Positions 5,010 to 14,260 of a stretch of 21,109 nt of DNA are shown here, piece by piece. The notes under the pieces are model-generated. The model ran no database searches, was not told the DNA's origin, and saw nothing but the letters and a program-made list of their open reading frames with translations. The position numbers were made by a program, and so were the translations under genes. Every line of letters begins with the position of its first letter. Position 1 is the stretch's first letter. Source of the DNA: Calditrichota bacterium (GTDB taxonomy: Bacteria > Zixibacteria > MSB-5A5 > GN15 > FEB-12); contig QQUK01000325.1 in NCBI GenBank assembly GCA_008501655.1, forward strand, positions 1-21,109. Reading direction: 5' to 3'.

Positions 5010-6680
5010 TTATGATGCAAACCATTCCGGAGCGAGTTTCTCGGTAATGGCAATGATCTCTTTATCAATCGGCTGTAAAGCGCCACGTTCAATCAGCCCG
5101 TCGACAGCCTGATGGAGGACATACATCTGATGCCTTACAGGAATCAGAGCCGGGTAGTATTCGTTATTAAAGAACAACTGATACTGACGATTGGTTGTTT
5201 CCCCGTCAATAAATTTCCCGATTTCCCTTTCAAGGTCGGCGCCTTGCAGTTTTTCGAGTTTCTCTTTTGGTGATGTCATTTTATTGACTGAGTCTTTGAG
5301 ATTCGATTTTCCCATGAAAGTAAAATGCCAGACCTGCACAACACCGAGAGAGTTGATAGTGAGAACATCAACGTTGACTTCGTTTTTCTCAAAGTCAGCG
5401 GTGACACCTTTGATGAAGGGGAGATAATAATTGTCGGTGATTGCACCAAATGCAGAGATTCCACCAGCAAACGGTTTTTCTAATATATCCTCGATAGTGA
5501 AATATGGTTTCCGTTCAAAACGGGCATCCTGAATCTGCAGGAATTCCTCTTCGGTGAAGTGGAAGCGTTCTTTCCAGAGTTCATCGGGAGAGAACCCTTT
5601 CTGGGTAAGTGATGACTGGGAGGTCAACATACCGAGTGCCTGACCGCCGCGCCATACGAGGGGAAGAACCCCGACAGCCCATTCGGCTGAACCGCCGATT
5701 TCACCGATCATTGAATGGAGTCCTTTCCCGTCAGGAAATTTGAGACCTTCCAATCCCATCAGCAATCCGGGCATCAGGTCACCATCTTTGTCAAAGGGAG
5801 TGCTGACTCCGGCTTTGTTCAGTTCGTCCATTGCCGGAATATGTCTTGGCCGGTCGAGGAAAAATGCCGAAAGTTCATTCACGTTTTTCATCTTATATGA
5901 TTGGGCGATGATTTCAGCTGCATCGGTGGATGATATATCACGGGGATTGAATTTTTCAAAATAAGTACCGGACATCCAACGCTGAACATAGATATCAGGG
6001 AGATGCCGTTTGATGTTTGATTCGGTCACAAAAAGGGCGGTGAAGGAAGAATGGAGTCCTTTGATCGATTTGGTTGTACCATCGATAACATCGTTACCCA
6101 TTGAGAGAAGGGAAACATTTTTCGGCATATTTAATCCGTACTGTGCACAATGTTCCGGTTTACCATAAACAGCACCAACAGCAATTGTCGGATTACCACC
6201 AGCTTCTTTCCCCGGTTTCATCCGGGCACCTTCGGTGATCGCAGATTCAATGATGACATCTTCACCGAGGGGAAGTTTTTCTGTCGTTGTCTGGAGAACT
6301 TCGGCCATAATCTGAGCAGCTGTTCTGTCGTTGGCTCGTTTTAACTGGTTTGCCAGGTCTTTGGTCTGTTCGGCTTCGGAGTAATTATTGTATGCTCCCC
6401 GTCCGTGCAGACCGACTGCTATTGCTGAAAAAGCTGCGGATAAAATAACCGACTGCCTGAGCTGCCGGTTTCTGAGTGCACCGAGATTTGACTTGTTATT
6501 AATTTTGTCTGCTAAAGTTACGATATTGCATCGTTTGAGTTGGAGGTCGTAGTTTGCTAAGGATGTAAGGTGTCTGTGATTAAACTCAATAATGCGGCTT
6601 TCGTTAAAGGAGAACTCTTTTTTTTCCCCGGTATAGGCAAGCCGTTGATCGGCTACGTTAAATCTGAGATTATCTGACAT
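5010..6680 (-). CDS. Divergent, enlarged GlpX-like (class II fructose-1,6-bisphosphatase family) protein
   Basis: 556 residues; classical GlpX is ~330. The start follows AGGTGA with good spacing. The family core lies at ~115-430: NDRTAAQIMAEVL aligns with the DKNTAD region, GEDVIIESAITEGARM with the VVIGEGEIDEAPM region, D197-VIDGTT with DPIEGT, DIYVQRW with DMYMEKL, DRPRH (276-280) with the AKPRH motif, KDGD (298-301) with PDGD, and IGGSAE (328-333) with GGAPEG. These alignments are from memory of E. coli GlpX. The N-terminal ~110 residues and C-terminal ~120 residues are additions I do not recognise. Some metal/phosphate-site residues differ: the GEGE loop and the first Asp region are changed, while D197, D200 and E333 remain. 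The class acts in gluconeogenesis, removing the 1-phosphate of fructose-1,6-bisphosphate with Mn2+ or Mg2+. Activity on that substrate is uncertain here. It is the first gene of a two-gene unit with the rsmE-like gene. Confidence 0.7.
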   Translation of the reverse strand: MSDNLRFNVADQRLAYTGEKKEFSFNESRIIEFNHRHLTSLANYDLQLKRCNIVTLADKINNKSNLGALRNRQLRQSVILSAAFSAIAVGLHGRGAYNNYSEAEQTKDLANQLKRANDRTAAQIMAEVLQTTTEKLPLGEDVIIESAITEGARMKPGKEAGGNPTIAVGAVYGKPEHCAQYGLNMPKNVSLLSMGNDVIDGTTKSIKGLHSSFTALFVTESNIKRHLPDIYVQRWMSGTYFEKFNPRDISSTDAAEIIAQSYKMKNVNELSAFFLDRPRHIPAMDELNKAGVSTPFDKDGDLMPGLLMGLEGLKFPDGKGLHSMIGEIGGSAEWAVGVLPLVWRGGQALGMLTSQSSLTQKGFSPDELWKERFHFTEEEFLQIQDARFERKPYFTIEDILEKPFAGGISAFGAITDNYYLPFIKGVTADFEKNEVNVDVLTINSLGVVQVWHFTFMGKSNLKDSVNKMTSPKEKLEKLQGADLEREIGKFIDGETTNRQYQLFFNNEYYPALIPVRHQMYVLHQAVDGLIERGALQPIDKEIIAITEKLAPEWFAS

Positions 6681-6847
6681 GATCTGTCACCTGCTATATG
6701 TTTACTGTTCTGATTCTAAGTTATATTTGTAAATGGTACAGTTAAATCAGAAGTTTGCCAAGTATTTTTTGGTATTTTCAGATAATAGAATACTTGATTA
6801 GAATATGTACCGGCATTATGTTAAAGGAATAAATCAAAGGAGATACT

Positions 6848-8407
6848 ATGAAAATCGGTATAATTATAGTAATGATTCTTATGGCGATGGTTTCGACGGC
6901 TGCAGAATATACACTTGAATCGGAAGATATCCAAAATGTCCTTGAAAAAGCGGGTGATAATCGGGTTGAACTTGAAAAAGCGATAGCACATTATAAAGAC
7001 TCTCCCGAGATACAAAAATATGATGCACTTCTCTTTTTGATTGCCAATATGGAAGAACAGGGTTTTGTCACTTACCGTCTGTTTGATACTACCGGCAGTG
7101 ATGTAGATATTAATGTCATGTCATTTCCGGATTATGATTCTCTGACTAATACGGTTCGTGCGATTGAAAAGGAAAAAGGGGAACTTGATTATGAACGAAC
7201 GGATTTTATTTATGATGCCGATAAAATAACGGCTGAGTATCTGATTAACCAGATTGAGTATGCATTCAAAGCATGGTCTGAACGTCCCTGGGCACAGCAT
7301 TATGATTTTATACAATTTTGCCGTTATATCCTGCCTTATCGCGGTTCGAATGAACCGCTGGAACCATGGCGGAAATATTTTTATGATAAATATGAACATA
7401 TTATCAGTCATATGGAAGATTCAACCAATCCGCTTGAGGCTGCCGCTATAATTAATGATGACATTATGACCTGGTTCGGTTTTGACCCGAGATTTTATTA
7501 TCATCCGACTGATCAGGGGCTTTCTGAAATGATAGCCAATAAGCTTGGACGCTGTGAAGATATGACCAACGTTTCGATTTATGCGATGCGTGCAAATGGT
7601 CTGGCGGTGACATCGGATTACACACCGTACTGGGCGAACACCGGTAATAACCATGCCTGGAATGCAATTGTCACAGCTGACGGGGATGTTATCCCGTTTA
7701 TGGGTGCTGAAGCGTCACCGGGTAAATATCAACTTCATAACAAAGCAGCCAAAGTTTATCGGAAGACATATGACCAGCAAAAAGAGAACCTGATTTTTGT
7801 TGCTCCGGAAGAGACTGAAATCCCGAGATGGCTGAAAGGGAAAAACTATATCGATGTTACCCGGGACTATGTTGATGTTTCAACCGTTGATGTGATGCTT
7901 GATGAGAAGAAGGATGACCAGTTGTTTGCTTATCTTTGTGTATTCAATGCCGGTCACTGGCAGCCTATTCACTGGGGGCGAATTCATGAAGGAACTGCAA
8001 AATTTACGGATATGGGAATTGATGTCGCTTATCTTCCAGCTTATTATGTAGATGAAGAGATTGTGCCGGCTGCTGATCCGTTTGTTCTGCATGAAGCCGG
8101 TGAGGTTTTTATACAAACACCGTTCGATTATAAACAAACAGTGAAACTACTTTCGACTACCAAACGGAAACTTGTTGAGTCGACCGATGGAATCGAAACA
8201 GCGTTTTTTGATGACGGCAAAGAGTATGAGCTTTTCTATTGGGATATTGAATGGAAATCGGTCGGGACAAAAACAGCATCGGGTACAAGTCCGCTTGTTT
8301 TTGACGAGGTACCGGTAAATGCCGTTTACTGGCTGGTTGCCAACGATTCAGATAGAGAAGAACGGATTTTTACGATTGATAAAGATGGTCAGCAGGTTTG
8401 GTGGTAG
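6848..8407 (+). CDS. Exported transglutaminase-like (papain-fold) protein
   Basis: 519 residues. ATG follows AAAGGAG by seven bases. The signal peptide is ~1-19 (hydrophobic core, cleavage near STAA), so the product is periplasmic or surface. The transglutaminase-core signature lies at 225-290: GRCEDMTNVSIYAMRANG with the candidate nucleophile C236, then TGNNHAWNAIV with H269, and an acidic residue at D280 or E288 as the third member of the triad. The N-terminal part (20-210) is alpha-helical with NPLEAAAIINDDI before the core; the C-terminal ~190 residues look like beta-rich domains (DEVPVNAVYWLVAND). In bacteria this fold usually cleaves or crosslinks peptides. Similar exported proteins are frequent in Bacteroidota and relatives, often uncharacterised. 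It is followed after 39 bases by a DUF1648 gene in the same direction. The upstream 167 bases are shared with the divergent GlpX-like gene. Confidence 0.8.
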   Translation: MKIGIIIVMILMAMVSTAAEYTLESEDIQNVLEKAGDNRVELEKAIAHYKDSPEIQKYDALLFLIANMEEQGFVTYRLFDTTGSDVDINVMSFPDYDSLTNTVRAIEKEKGELDYERTDFIYDADKITAEYLINQIEYAFKAWSERPWAQHYDFIQFCRYILPYRGSNEPLEPWRKYFYDKYEHIISHMEDSTNPLEAAAIINDDIMTWFGFDPRFYYHPTDQGLSEMIANKLGRCEDMTNVSIYAMRANGLAVTSDYTPYWANTGNNHAWNAIVTADGDVIPFMGAEASPGKYQLHNKAAKVYRKTYDQQKENLIFVAPEETEIPRWLKGKNYIDVTRDYVDVSTVDVMLDEKKDDQLFAYLCVFNAGHWQPIHWGRIHEGTAKFTDMGIDVAYLPAYYVDEEIVPAADPFVLHEAGEVFIQTPFDYKQTVKLLSTTKRKLVESTDGIETAFFDDGKEYELFYWDIEWKSVGTKTASGTSPLVFDEVPVNAVYWLVANDSDREERIFTIDKDGQQVWW

Positions 8408-8446
8408 GAATACTGAATTAAATATTACTTGTGGAGTATATATTTT

Positions 8447-8959
8447 ATGCTCACTGACGAATTGACAGCGTATATTAAGACGCTTGATCTCAAGCGGGAA
8501 AGATGGGAAACGAATCTTGATTATAGCCTTTTCCTGTTTGTCCTATTTCAGATTGTTATGATTTCTTTGAATTGGAACAGTCTTCCCGATACAATTCCGA
8601 CACATTTCAATTTTCGTGGCGAAGCTGATGGGTACGGGGGGAAGGGGATACTTTTATTATTCCCGATTCTCTCTATTGCGATTTACTTTTTGATGTCTAT
8701 TGCCTATAAATGGCCTCAGTTTATAAATATCCCCTGGAGCCTGACAAAAGAGAATATTATCCGGCAGATTCGGCTGGTTTGGCGGATGCTTTTATATCTG
8801 AAAATTGCGGTGATGTTAATTTTCAGTTATCTGACATATCAAATGATTCAGATTGCCTTGCATAATGAACAGTTTCTTGGACATTTTTTTATCGTTATTG
8901 TTATTTTTAAGCTTGGAGTGATTATCTGGTATTTCCGGAAAAGTTATTTGCTGAAATAG
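8447..8959 (+). CDS. DUF1648 (SdpI-like N-terminal) membrane protein
   Basis: 170 residues from ATG 8447, chosen because GGAG (8433-8436) lies ten bases upstream. An earlier TTG at 8429 would add six residues but has no such site. The first hydrophobic helix is at ~25-42, followed by the hallmark DUF1648 stretch WNSLPDTIPTHFNFRGEADG, then helices at ~65-85 and two more at ~115-165. It is an inner-membrane protein with about four helices. DUF1648 occurs in SdpI-type immunity/signalling proteins and in many stand-alone proteins without known role. It lacks the longer SdpI domain, so only the family can be named. Probably cotranscribed with the transglutaminase-like gene; converges on the ankyrin lipoprotein with 26 bases between stops and no visible terminator. 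Confidence 0.8.
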   Translation: MLTDELTAYIKTLDLKRERWETNLDYSLFLFVLFQIVMISLNWNSLPDTIPTHFNFRGEADGYGGKGILLLFPILSIAIYFLMSIAYKWPQFINIPWSLTKENIIRQIRLVWRMLLYLKIAVMLIFSYLTYQMIQIALHNEQFLGHFFIVIVIFKLGVIIWYFRKSYLLK

Positions 8960-8985
8960 AGCTATCAGAAGCAAAAACATCCAAC

Positions 8986-10140
8986 CTACATTGCTTCGTT
9001 TAAAAGCTTGAGGATCTCTTCATCATCGGTCATGTCAAAGACGGTAGACTCATATTTTGATACTATTGATAAATCCGGGTCATAATCTAAAAGGAGTTTT
9101 ACAAAGTTTGTGTGCTTGTAAAGAACTGCCCAGATAAGAGGAGTGAAATTGTTTATACCATCGACTGAATTGATATCGGCACCATGAGCAAGAAGAGTCT
9201 GTGCAATTGTCACTCTATTTTGACGGGCTGCTGCTGCAAGCGGAGATATAGCAAAGCGGGTGTCTGTTTTATTTGCGTCGGCACCACGTTCCAGAAGTAA
9301 GTCAACGATATCAACATGACCGTTATAAACGGCAAGATTTAAAGCTGTCTGACCAACCGGATTTATCTCATCGAGTGATACTTTGTTTTCAATCAGGATT
9401 TCGGTCATAAGATACAATCCGTTTTGTGCTGCTATCATTAACAGAGTATTCCCGGCACCGTCTCTGGTGTTGACCGTTGAGGCATTGAGATTCCGTTTTA
9501 AGAATCTGGCTTTCCGGGTTAATACAGCATCGATGAATTTATTATCTTCTTCTGAGACAGCATTCAAACTTACATCATTACTTACCAGCAAATCGACAAC
9601 AGCAAACTGATATTCTTTTAAGGCAACCTGCAGAACACCGTCAGAGTGAATACTTTTTAAATTTGTTTTAGCTCCGTTGTCCAGCAGTAATTTGGTGAAG
9701 AGTGTATCACCGTAAAATGCTGTCCAGTGAATAACCGGGTCGCCGTTTATATCCTGAATGTTCACGTCGGCACCATGCTCAATCAACAGCCGGGCGATCT
9801 CTATATTCATACTGTTGGAACATTCCATTAATGGCGTTGTGTTGAATTTATCTGTGCTATGTAAGTCAGGATTGGCATCATGTTCCAGTAAAAATGAGAC
9901 TATCGCTGGATTATCTGATTTAATAGCATGGTTTAATATTGTGACACCGGCTGAATCCCGTTGATTGATATTTTCATCTGTGATAAGTTTTTTGAGAGAC
10001 TCTTGGTTATCCTCTTCAATAGCACTGATGATTTTGTTTAAAGTATTAAAATCGGTGGTTGTGGTTTCCGGTTTTTTAGAACATCCAGCGAAGAGAATAG
10101 TAATTATTACTGCTATCAAAATATGTTTTTGATATTTCAT
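8986..10140 (-). CDS. Ankyrin-repeat lipoprotein
   Basis: 384 residues. The start at 10140 is chosen because it gives a clean lipoprotein signal: MKYQKHILIAVIITILFAGC, lipobox LFAG-C20, followed by SKKPE. A longer frame to 10209 would bury the signal and overlap the upstream gene. The body is ankyrin repeats from ~50 to the end: NTTPLMECS, ARLLIEHGADVN, GNTLLMIAAQNG, GQTALNLAVYNGHVDIV, LLAHGADINS, FTPLIWAVLYKH. About ten repeats, several degenerate in the middle. Ankyrin stacks bind other proteins; as a lipoprotein without Asp at +2 it is likely anchored in the outer membrane facing the periplasm. It lies 26 bases after the epimerase stop, so the two are likely one operon, although a functional link is not evident. 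GGAA a few bases before ATG is a weak ribosome site. Confidence 0.88.
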   Translation of the reverse strand: MKYQKHILIAVIITILFAGCSKKPETTTTDFNTLNKIISAIEEDNQESLKKLITDENINQRDSAGVTILNHAIKSDNPAIVSFLLEHDANPDLHSTDKFNTTPLMECSNSMNIEIARLLIEHGADVNIQDINGDPVIHWTAFYGDTLFTKLLLDNGAKTNLKSIHSDGVLQVALKEYQFAVVDLLVSNDVSLNAVSEEDNKFIDAVLTRKARFLKRNLNASTVNTRDGAGNTLLMIAAQNGLYLMTEILIENKVSLDEINPVGQTALNLAVYNGHVDIVDLLLERGADANKTDTRFAISPLAAAARQNRVTIAQTLLAHGADINSVDGINNFTPLIWAVLYKHTNFVKLLLDYDPDLSIVSKYESTVFDMTDDEEILKLLNEAM

Positions 10141-10166
10141 AGTATTTTCCGATTTGATAAAAAATT

Positions 10167-11225
10167 TTACATAAATCTTTTGAAGAACTTTAATATTCCC
10201 TGGTCCCATCCGACCATGTGAGTAACACCGGCTTCACGATGTTCCAGTTCCTCTTTATGTTCAAGATACCAGGTATGTGAACGAATAAGGGCATCCTGAT
10301 TCGAGAATTTAGATTTCCATCCGAGTTTCTTTTCTATTTTTTCGGTGGAGACATAAGAATCTTTGTCTGCGGTTCCATAAACCCATTTATAAAGCGGAGA
10401 GACCTTGATAAATTCAAAAAATGCAAGAGCCGGTTTGACCAGTGCTGCCGGAGTAGGCATAACACGGGCACCGTTACCGGCGTAGTTACAAAGAGCACCA
10501 ACATCAAGTTTGACTTTATCATACATCATCGAACCGACATTAAAGACATCATTGACAACATCGGGAGGGCATGTAGCGGCAAGATAGATTGCCTCGATAA
10601 GGTCGGAGACTTCAAGTAACTGATAGAGGTTTTCACCTTTTCCGATGATTGGAATTTTCTTTCCTGAATCAACCCAGTCATAAAGAATCTGGAAAACACC
10701 AAGACGGGCGGTACCGATAAATGTTTTGGGACGAATAGTTGCGATACACATTCCTTTGTCCCGGAATTCCTGACAGACCTGTTCACCGGCGATTTTTGAT
10801 TCACCGTAGGCGCCGACACCAACCATCTCATCCTCTTCGACCAGTGGATGTTTTTCCGGTACTCCGTATACAGCAGTAGAACTTATAAAAATAACCCGTT
10901 CGACACCGGCTTTCTGTGCCTGCTCGAGGGTGTTTCTGACGCCTTGAATATTTGTAGAATAGATTTCTTCTTTTTTCCAGAGAGGTAATGCAGCGGCACA
11001 ATGAATAATTATATCGATTTTGTTTTCAGATATTAACTTGTACATCCCTTCAGGATCGCGGACATCCTGTTTGACTAACAGCATATCATCGTTATATTCG
11101 TTTTCAAAAAACGGGGCGATATCATTTAGAGCTAAGAAAGAGATGCCGCGCTGAGGGAGATTTTTTGCCAGATGCAGTCCTAAAAATCCTGCACCGCCTG
11201 TTATAAGAACTCGTTTGCCTTGCAT
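10167..11225 (-). CDS. NAD-dependent epimerase/dehydratase (extended SDR family)
   Basis: 352 residues, normal size. The Rossmann NAD(P)-binding motif G10-G-A-G-F-L-G16 (LITGGAGFLG) comes right after the start, with the acidic D35 that favours NAD. The catalytic S-Y-K set is visible: SSTAVYG (~115-121) and Y140-GES-K144. IRPKTFIG and the C-terminal substrate domain with KKLGWKSKFSNQDAL are typical of nucleotide-sugar epimerases and related 3-beta-HSD/dihydroflavonol-type enzymes. It probably oxidises or epimerises a nucleotide-sugar or steroid-like/aldehyde substrate in the cytoplasm. The exact substrate cannot be read from the sequence and no sugar pathway genes are near. The start follows AAAGGT. 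It is first in a likely operon with the ankyrin lipoprotein and follows a terminator of the M14 peptidase gene. Confidence 0.88.
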   Translation of the reverse strand: MQGKRVLITGGAGFLGLHLAKNLPQRGISFLALNDIAPFFENEYNDDMLLVKQDVRDPEGMYKLISENKIDIIIHCAAALPLWKKEEIYSTNIQGVRNTLEQAQKAGVERVIFISSTAVYGVPEKHPLVEEDEMVGVGAYGESKIAGEQVCQEFRDKGMCIATIRPKTFIGTARLGVFQILYDWVDSGKKIPIIGKGENLYQLLEVSDLIEAIYLAATCPPDVVNDVFNVGSMMYDKVKLDVGALCNYAGNGARVMPTPAALVKPALAFFEFIKVSPLYKWVYGTADKDSYVSTEKIEKKLGWKSKFSNQDALIRSHTWYLEHKEELEHREAGVTHMVGWDQGILKFFKRFM

Positions 11226-11246
11226 AATTTTACCTTTGTATCAGAA

Positions 11247-11275
11247 AACAAAACCGCCGGTTTATTCCGACGGTT
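11247..11275 (-). terminator. Terminator hairpin downstream of the M14 peptidase gene
   Basis: On the minus strand AACCGTCGG-AATAAA-CCGGCGGTT forms a nine-position stem with one mismatch, followed by TTTGTTTTC. On the plus strand it is followed by TTTTTT, so it could work both ways. It separates the peptidase gene from the epimerase gene. Confidence 0.7.
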
Positions 11276-11343
11276 TTTTAAAATATATAATTTGATTTAA
11301 ATGTCAAGCTGTCTATTTGAAACTTAACATATCTGAATTTTAA

Positions 11344-14169
11344 CTATTCATTCTGATATGGGCTGTCAAAGGAACCGTTAAAACCGGGACCAAACATGAT
11401 CGCATTAAAAAACATCTGCCGAGTTCCATGGTAATATGCCCGGAAATGGGGATCGGAGGCAAACATGATAATCTGCCCGCTTCCATGCCGTTCCTGCGTT
11501 AAGTATGTTGAACCTGCCCATCGGGTTCGTGCTTCCGGCCAGAGAAGTCCGGATAGCCGTAAACTGTTTTCATCGGTTGTCAGAAGTGCTGCTGTTTTAA
11601 CCGGTGATTTTGCCAGAAGTGCGTAACTGGTGTAGAGAGATACCGGTATTTCTTTTGTCATACCGAAATTCAGCCAATGTTCTAAATCAAGCTCAGCTTT
11701 GAAAAATACACCGCGAGGCATAAATTTACGCTGCCATTCATCAAGCTCTTTGATATCTTTTGGCGCCGCAGATTTTTCTGCTGATTCTTTTGTATCGTTT
11801 GCAGGAACTTTGTCAGGATGATAAAGCTGCATTGTGTCGACTACCGGAGTTTCGGCAGCCTGCATCTTTTCAAGATGCTTACTATATGAATCAAGGTCAT
11901 CAAGGGCTTGACGTTTTAAAGCAACCCGCGAGAGTCCATTCGATGAATCGGCTGCCCAGATTGAACCGGCACCAACGGTGATAAGAGTACCACCATCTGA
12001 AACCCATTTGTCTATTGCTGACTTTCCCCCTTTGCCGATTACTCTGCCTAATGAATTACCCCATGATGAGGGGATAATCAGGATATTGTATTTAGAAATA
12101 TCTGTGTATGAAACAGATTGGACATTGATGAGTGAATGAGGAAGCTGCATTTCTTGATCGAGTGCAAACCAGAGTGAGCCAAATGAAGTCGTGCTGATAG
12201 AATTACCGGATAATAGAGCTATCCTGGGTTCAGTCAGAAGTTGGTAGGTATCTGCTCCAAGGTGAGAGCCTTCGGTTGCAAGACCTGTGTTGATACCGTA
12301 AATATTAATCCCGATATCGTTAGAGATTTTTTCAAGCTTTGGTACTACATCAGAATAGTTGCCGCGGTGCCTGATAACAAGGGCACCTGCTTTGTAGGAG
12401 CGACCTTCGAGCTTGAATGGTTTTTCAGCAGCATAAACTAAAATATGATTTTCGAAAAGTTTTGCCAGCGCCAGGTATGTCTTTTCACCAACCATATCGA
12501 TAATAAATCCGTATTGTGCATCTTTGTTGTGAAGTTTTCCCTGAAGCAAGTCGAAGGTAGTAATCTCTTTTGTGTTGACATTAAACGATGATGTCGTTTC
12601 ATAGGCGTCGAGATTGTAAGCAAGGGGCACAGACCATGTCGTCGTTTCATACATTTTTGTACCACCGTATTTTTCTATCTCTTTTCGTTCATCATTGAGG
12701 AACTGCAATTTAAAATGCGGGTCAAATTCGAGTATTGCTTTAGCAAGGGAACCCTGAACCTGAGCTGTGTTGATGATGATTGTACCCTTCGGGAATTTTT
12801 TTGATTTATGTTCTTTTAAGAAGATATCTTTTGCCGCTGCGACAGTAAAATCAGCTTCAGCCTGCTGTACTCTAATATTCTGACCCGTCAATGATTCGAC
12901 AAACCGTTTCATTTTAATATCATCAGTTCGAGGGACAACTAAATAGGAGAGATTCGATTTTAATCCTTTATCTATTATCCCTTGCCGGGTTGTACGGAAA
13001 TCTTTGAGAATTTCTTTTTTATTATTGGCAAGAGAGTGCAGATTGGCAATTGATGAAGTAAATTGATGATTGACTGATTCATGGTAGGTCATCAGATAGC
13101 CGTTTTTCTGCTGTACAAAAGTACCATCGACACCTGATTGTTCATAGAGTATGCCGATTGTACCAAAAAATGTCGGCCAGGTGGAAGCATAACCGGGGTA
13201 CCATTGTTCGTTCCATTCACCGGTGTAATATGGCCATCCGTTTTTATCAAAAGCATTTCCCTGGTCAACTTTGAATATATCCCACCATTTATAAATATTA
13301 TCCGGGGTATTATAGTTAATCGGCTGGCGGGGAGGGGAGAAGAGGAATGTTGCATTTGTTCCCATTTCGTGGGCATCGATTACCAGATGCGGATTCCATG
13401 TGAGAATTGTTTTTGTGCGGTGTTTTGTCTCCGGTTGTGAGAGGTATATCCAGTCACGATTTAAGTCGAAGAGATAATGATTACCGCGACCGTACGGCCA
13501 GACGCCCTGATGCTGCTGAGCATGCCGGTCATAGTTGGGGACATTGGAACGATAGGAAGCAAGCATCGACAGGTAGCGCTCCCGGCCATCGGGGTTTTCG
13601 GACGGGTCTATAATTATGAGAATATTATCAAGGAGATGCATTGTTGCAGAATCGGTTCCGGCGGCAAGTTGATAGGCAAGACGCAATCCGGCATCAACTC
13701 CGGAGATTTCATCACCATGGATAGAACAGCCGATCCATGCAATGGCCGGCATTTTTTCGATGAGTCCATCTGGGTTTATTTTATTTCTCGGGTCAGCAAA
13801 TGTTGCCGATGTTTTTTTTATTTCATCGAGTCGTGCGATGTTTTCCGGTGATCCGATATAGAGATTTAAGAGATCCCGGTTTTCATGGGATTTACCGCCT
13901 GCTTCAAGTTTTACACGATCGGATTTTTCTGCGAGCAGTTTCAGATATCCAATAAGTTCATGATAGGGTACCGGCCAGAATCCAAGTGGTTCAGAAATAT
14001 AATCGTTTGGATTTGGGACAGATTCATCGTATGTCCCATTCGGATAAAAAGGTACGGTATCTACCGGATGAATCGGGGAATATGATGGATTATATGCTGC
14101 GATTGATACTGATACAAAACAGCTTATAAATAGTATAGCAATTACGGGAATAATCTTTGGCATCGACAT
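11344..14169 (-). CDS. Large periplasmic M14-family zinc carboxypeptidase
   Basis: 941 residues. ATG 14169 follows AAAGGAG; a second ATG two codons in is equally close. The signal peptide is ~1-24 (VIAILFISCFVSVSIAA). The M14 domain is at ~65-390 with the full set of residues: H151-GD-E154 zinc pair, N192-PDGR, N237-R238 (FDLNRDW), H267 (DAHEMG) and the general base E343 (GILYEQSG). This is a catalytically complete metallocarboxypeptidase that trims C-terminal residues from peptides or peptidoglycan stems. Beyond ~650 the protein has a class I glutamine-amidotransferase-like fold (LLSGN..., YNILIIPSSWG, WVSDGGTLITVGAG) without a visible catalytic cysteine, probably a non-catalytic accessory domain common in long bacterial M14 proteins. 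It lies 91 bases downstream of the AI-2E family gene. Confidence 0.92.
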   Translation of the reverse strand: MSMPKIIPVIAILFISCFVSVSIAAYNPSYSPIHPVDTVPFYPNGTYDESVPNPNDYISEPLGFWPVPYHELIGYLKLLAEKSDRVKLEAGGKSHENRDLLNLYIGSPENIARLDEIKKTSATFADPRNKINPDGLIEKMPAIAWIGCSIHGDEISGVDAGLRLAYQLAAGTDSATMHLLDNILIIIDPSENPDGRERYLSMLASYRSNVPNYDRHAQQHQGVWPYGRGNHYLFDLNRDWIYLSQPETKHRTKTILTWNPHLVIDAHEMGTNATFLFSPPRQPINYNTPDNIYKWWDIFKVDQGNAFDKNGWPYYTGEWNEQWYPGYASTWPTFFGTIGILYEQSGVDGTFVQQKNGYLMTYHESVNHQFTSSIANLHSLANNKKEILKDFRTTRQGIIDKGLKSNLSYLVVPRTDDIKMKRFVESLTGQNIRVQQAEADFTVAAAKDIFLKEHKSKKFPKGTIIINTAQVQGSLAKAILEFDPHFKLQFLNDERKEIEKYGGTKMYETTTWSVPLAYNLDAYETTSSFNVNTKEITTFDLLQGKLHNKDAQYGFIIDMVGEKTYLALAKLFENHILVYAAEKPFKLEGRSYKAGALVIRHRGNYSDVVPKLEKISNDIGINIYGINTGLATEGSHLGADTYQLLTEPRIALLSGNSISTTSFGSLWFALDQEMQLPHSLINVQSVSYTDISKYNILIIPSSWGNSLGRVIGKGGKSAIDKWVSDGGTLITVGAGSIWAADSSNGLSRVALKRQALDDLDSYSKHLEKMQAAETPVVDTMQLYHPDKVPANDTKESAEKSAAPKDIKELDEWQRKFMPRGVFFKAELDLEHWLNFGMTKEIPVSLYTSYALLAKSPVKTAALLTTDENSLRLSGLLWPEARTRWAGSTYLTQERHGSGQIIMFASDPHFRAYYHGTRQMFFNAIMFGPGFNGSFDSPYQNE

Positions 14170-14260
14170 ATTATCTCCTTTGATCTGATTTGTCTCTGAA
14201 ATTAAAATAAAATGTGAGAATAAGAGGATGTAAAGCAGAAAATGGTTCTGTGTTGTTTAT

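Noticed and set aside
4991..5092. Longer N-terminus (start at 5092) for the rsmE-like gene
   Set aside because: The extra 34 residues are out-of-frame reading of the upstream gene's end and do not resemble RsmE; MNILLLFEKD at 4990 fits the family start.
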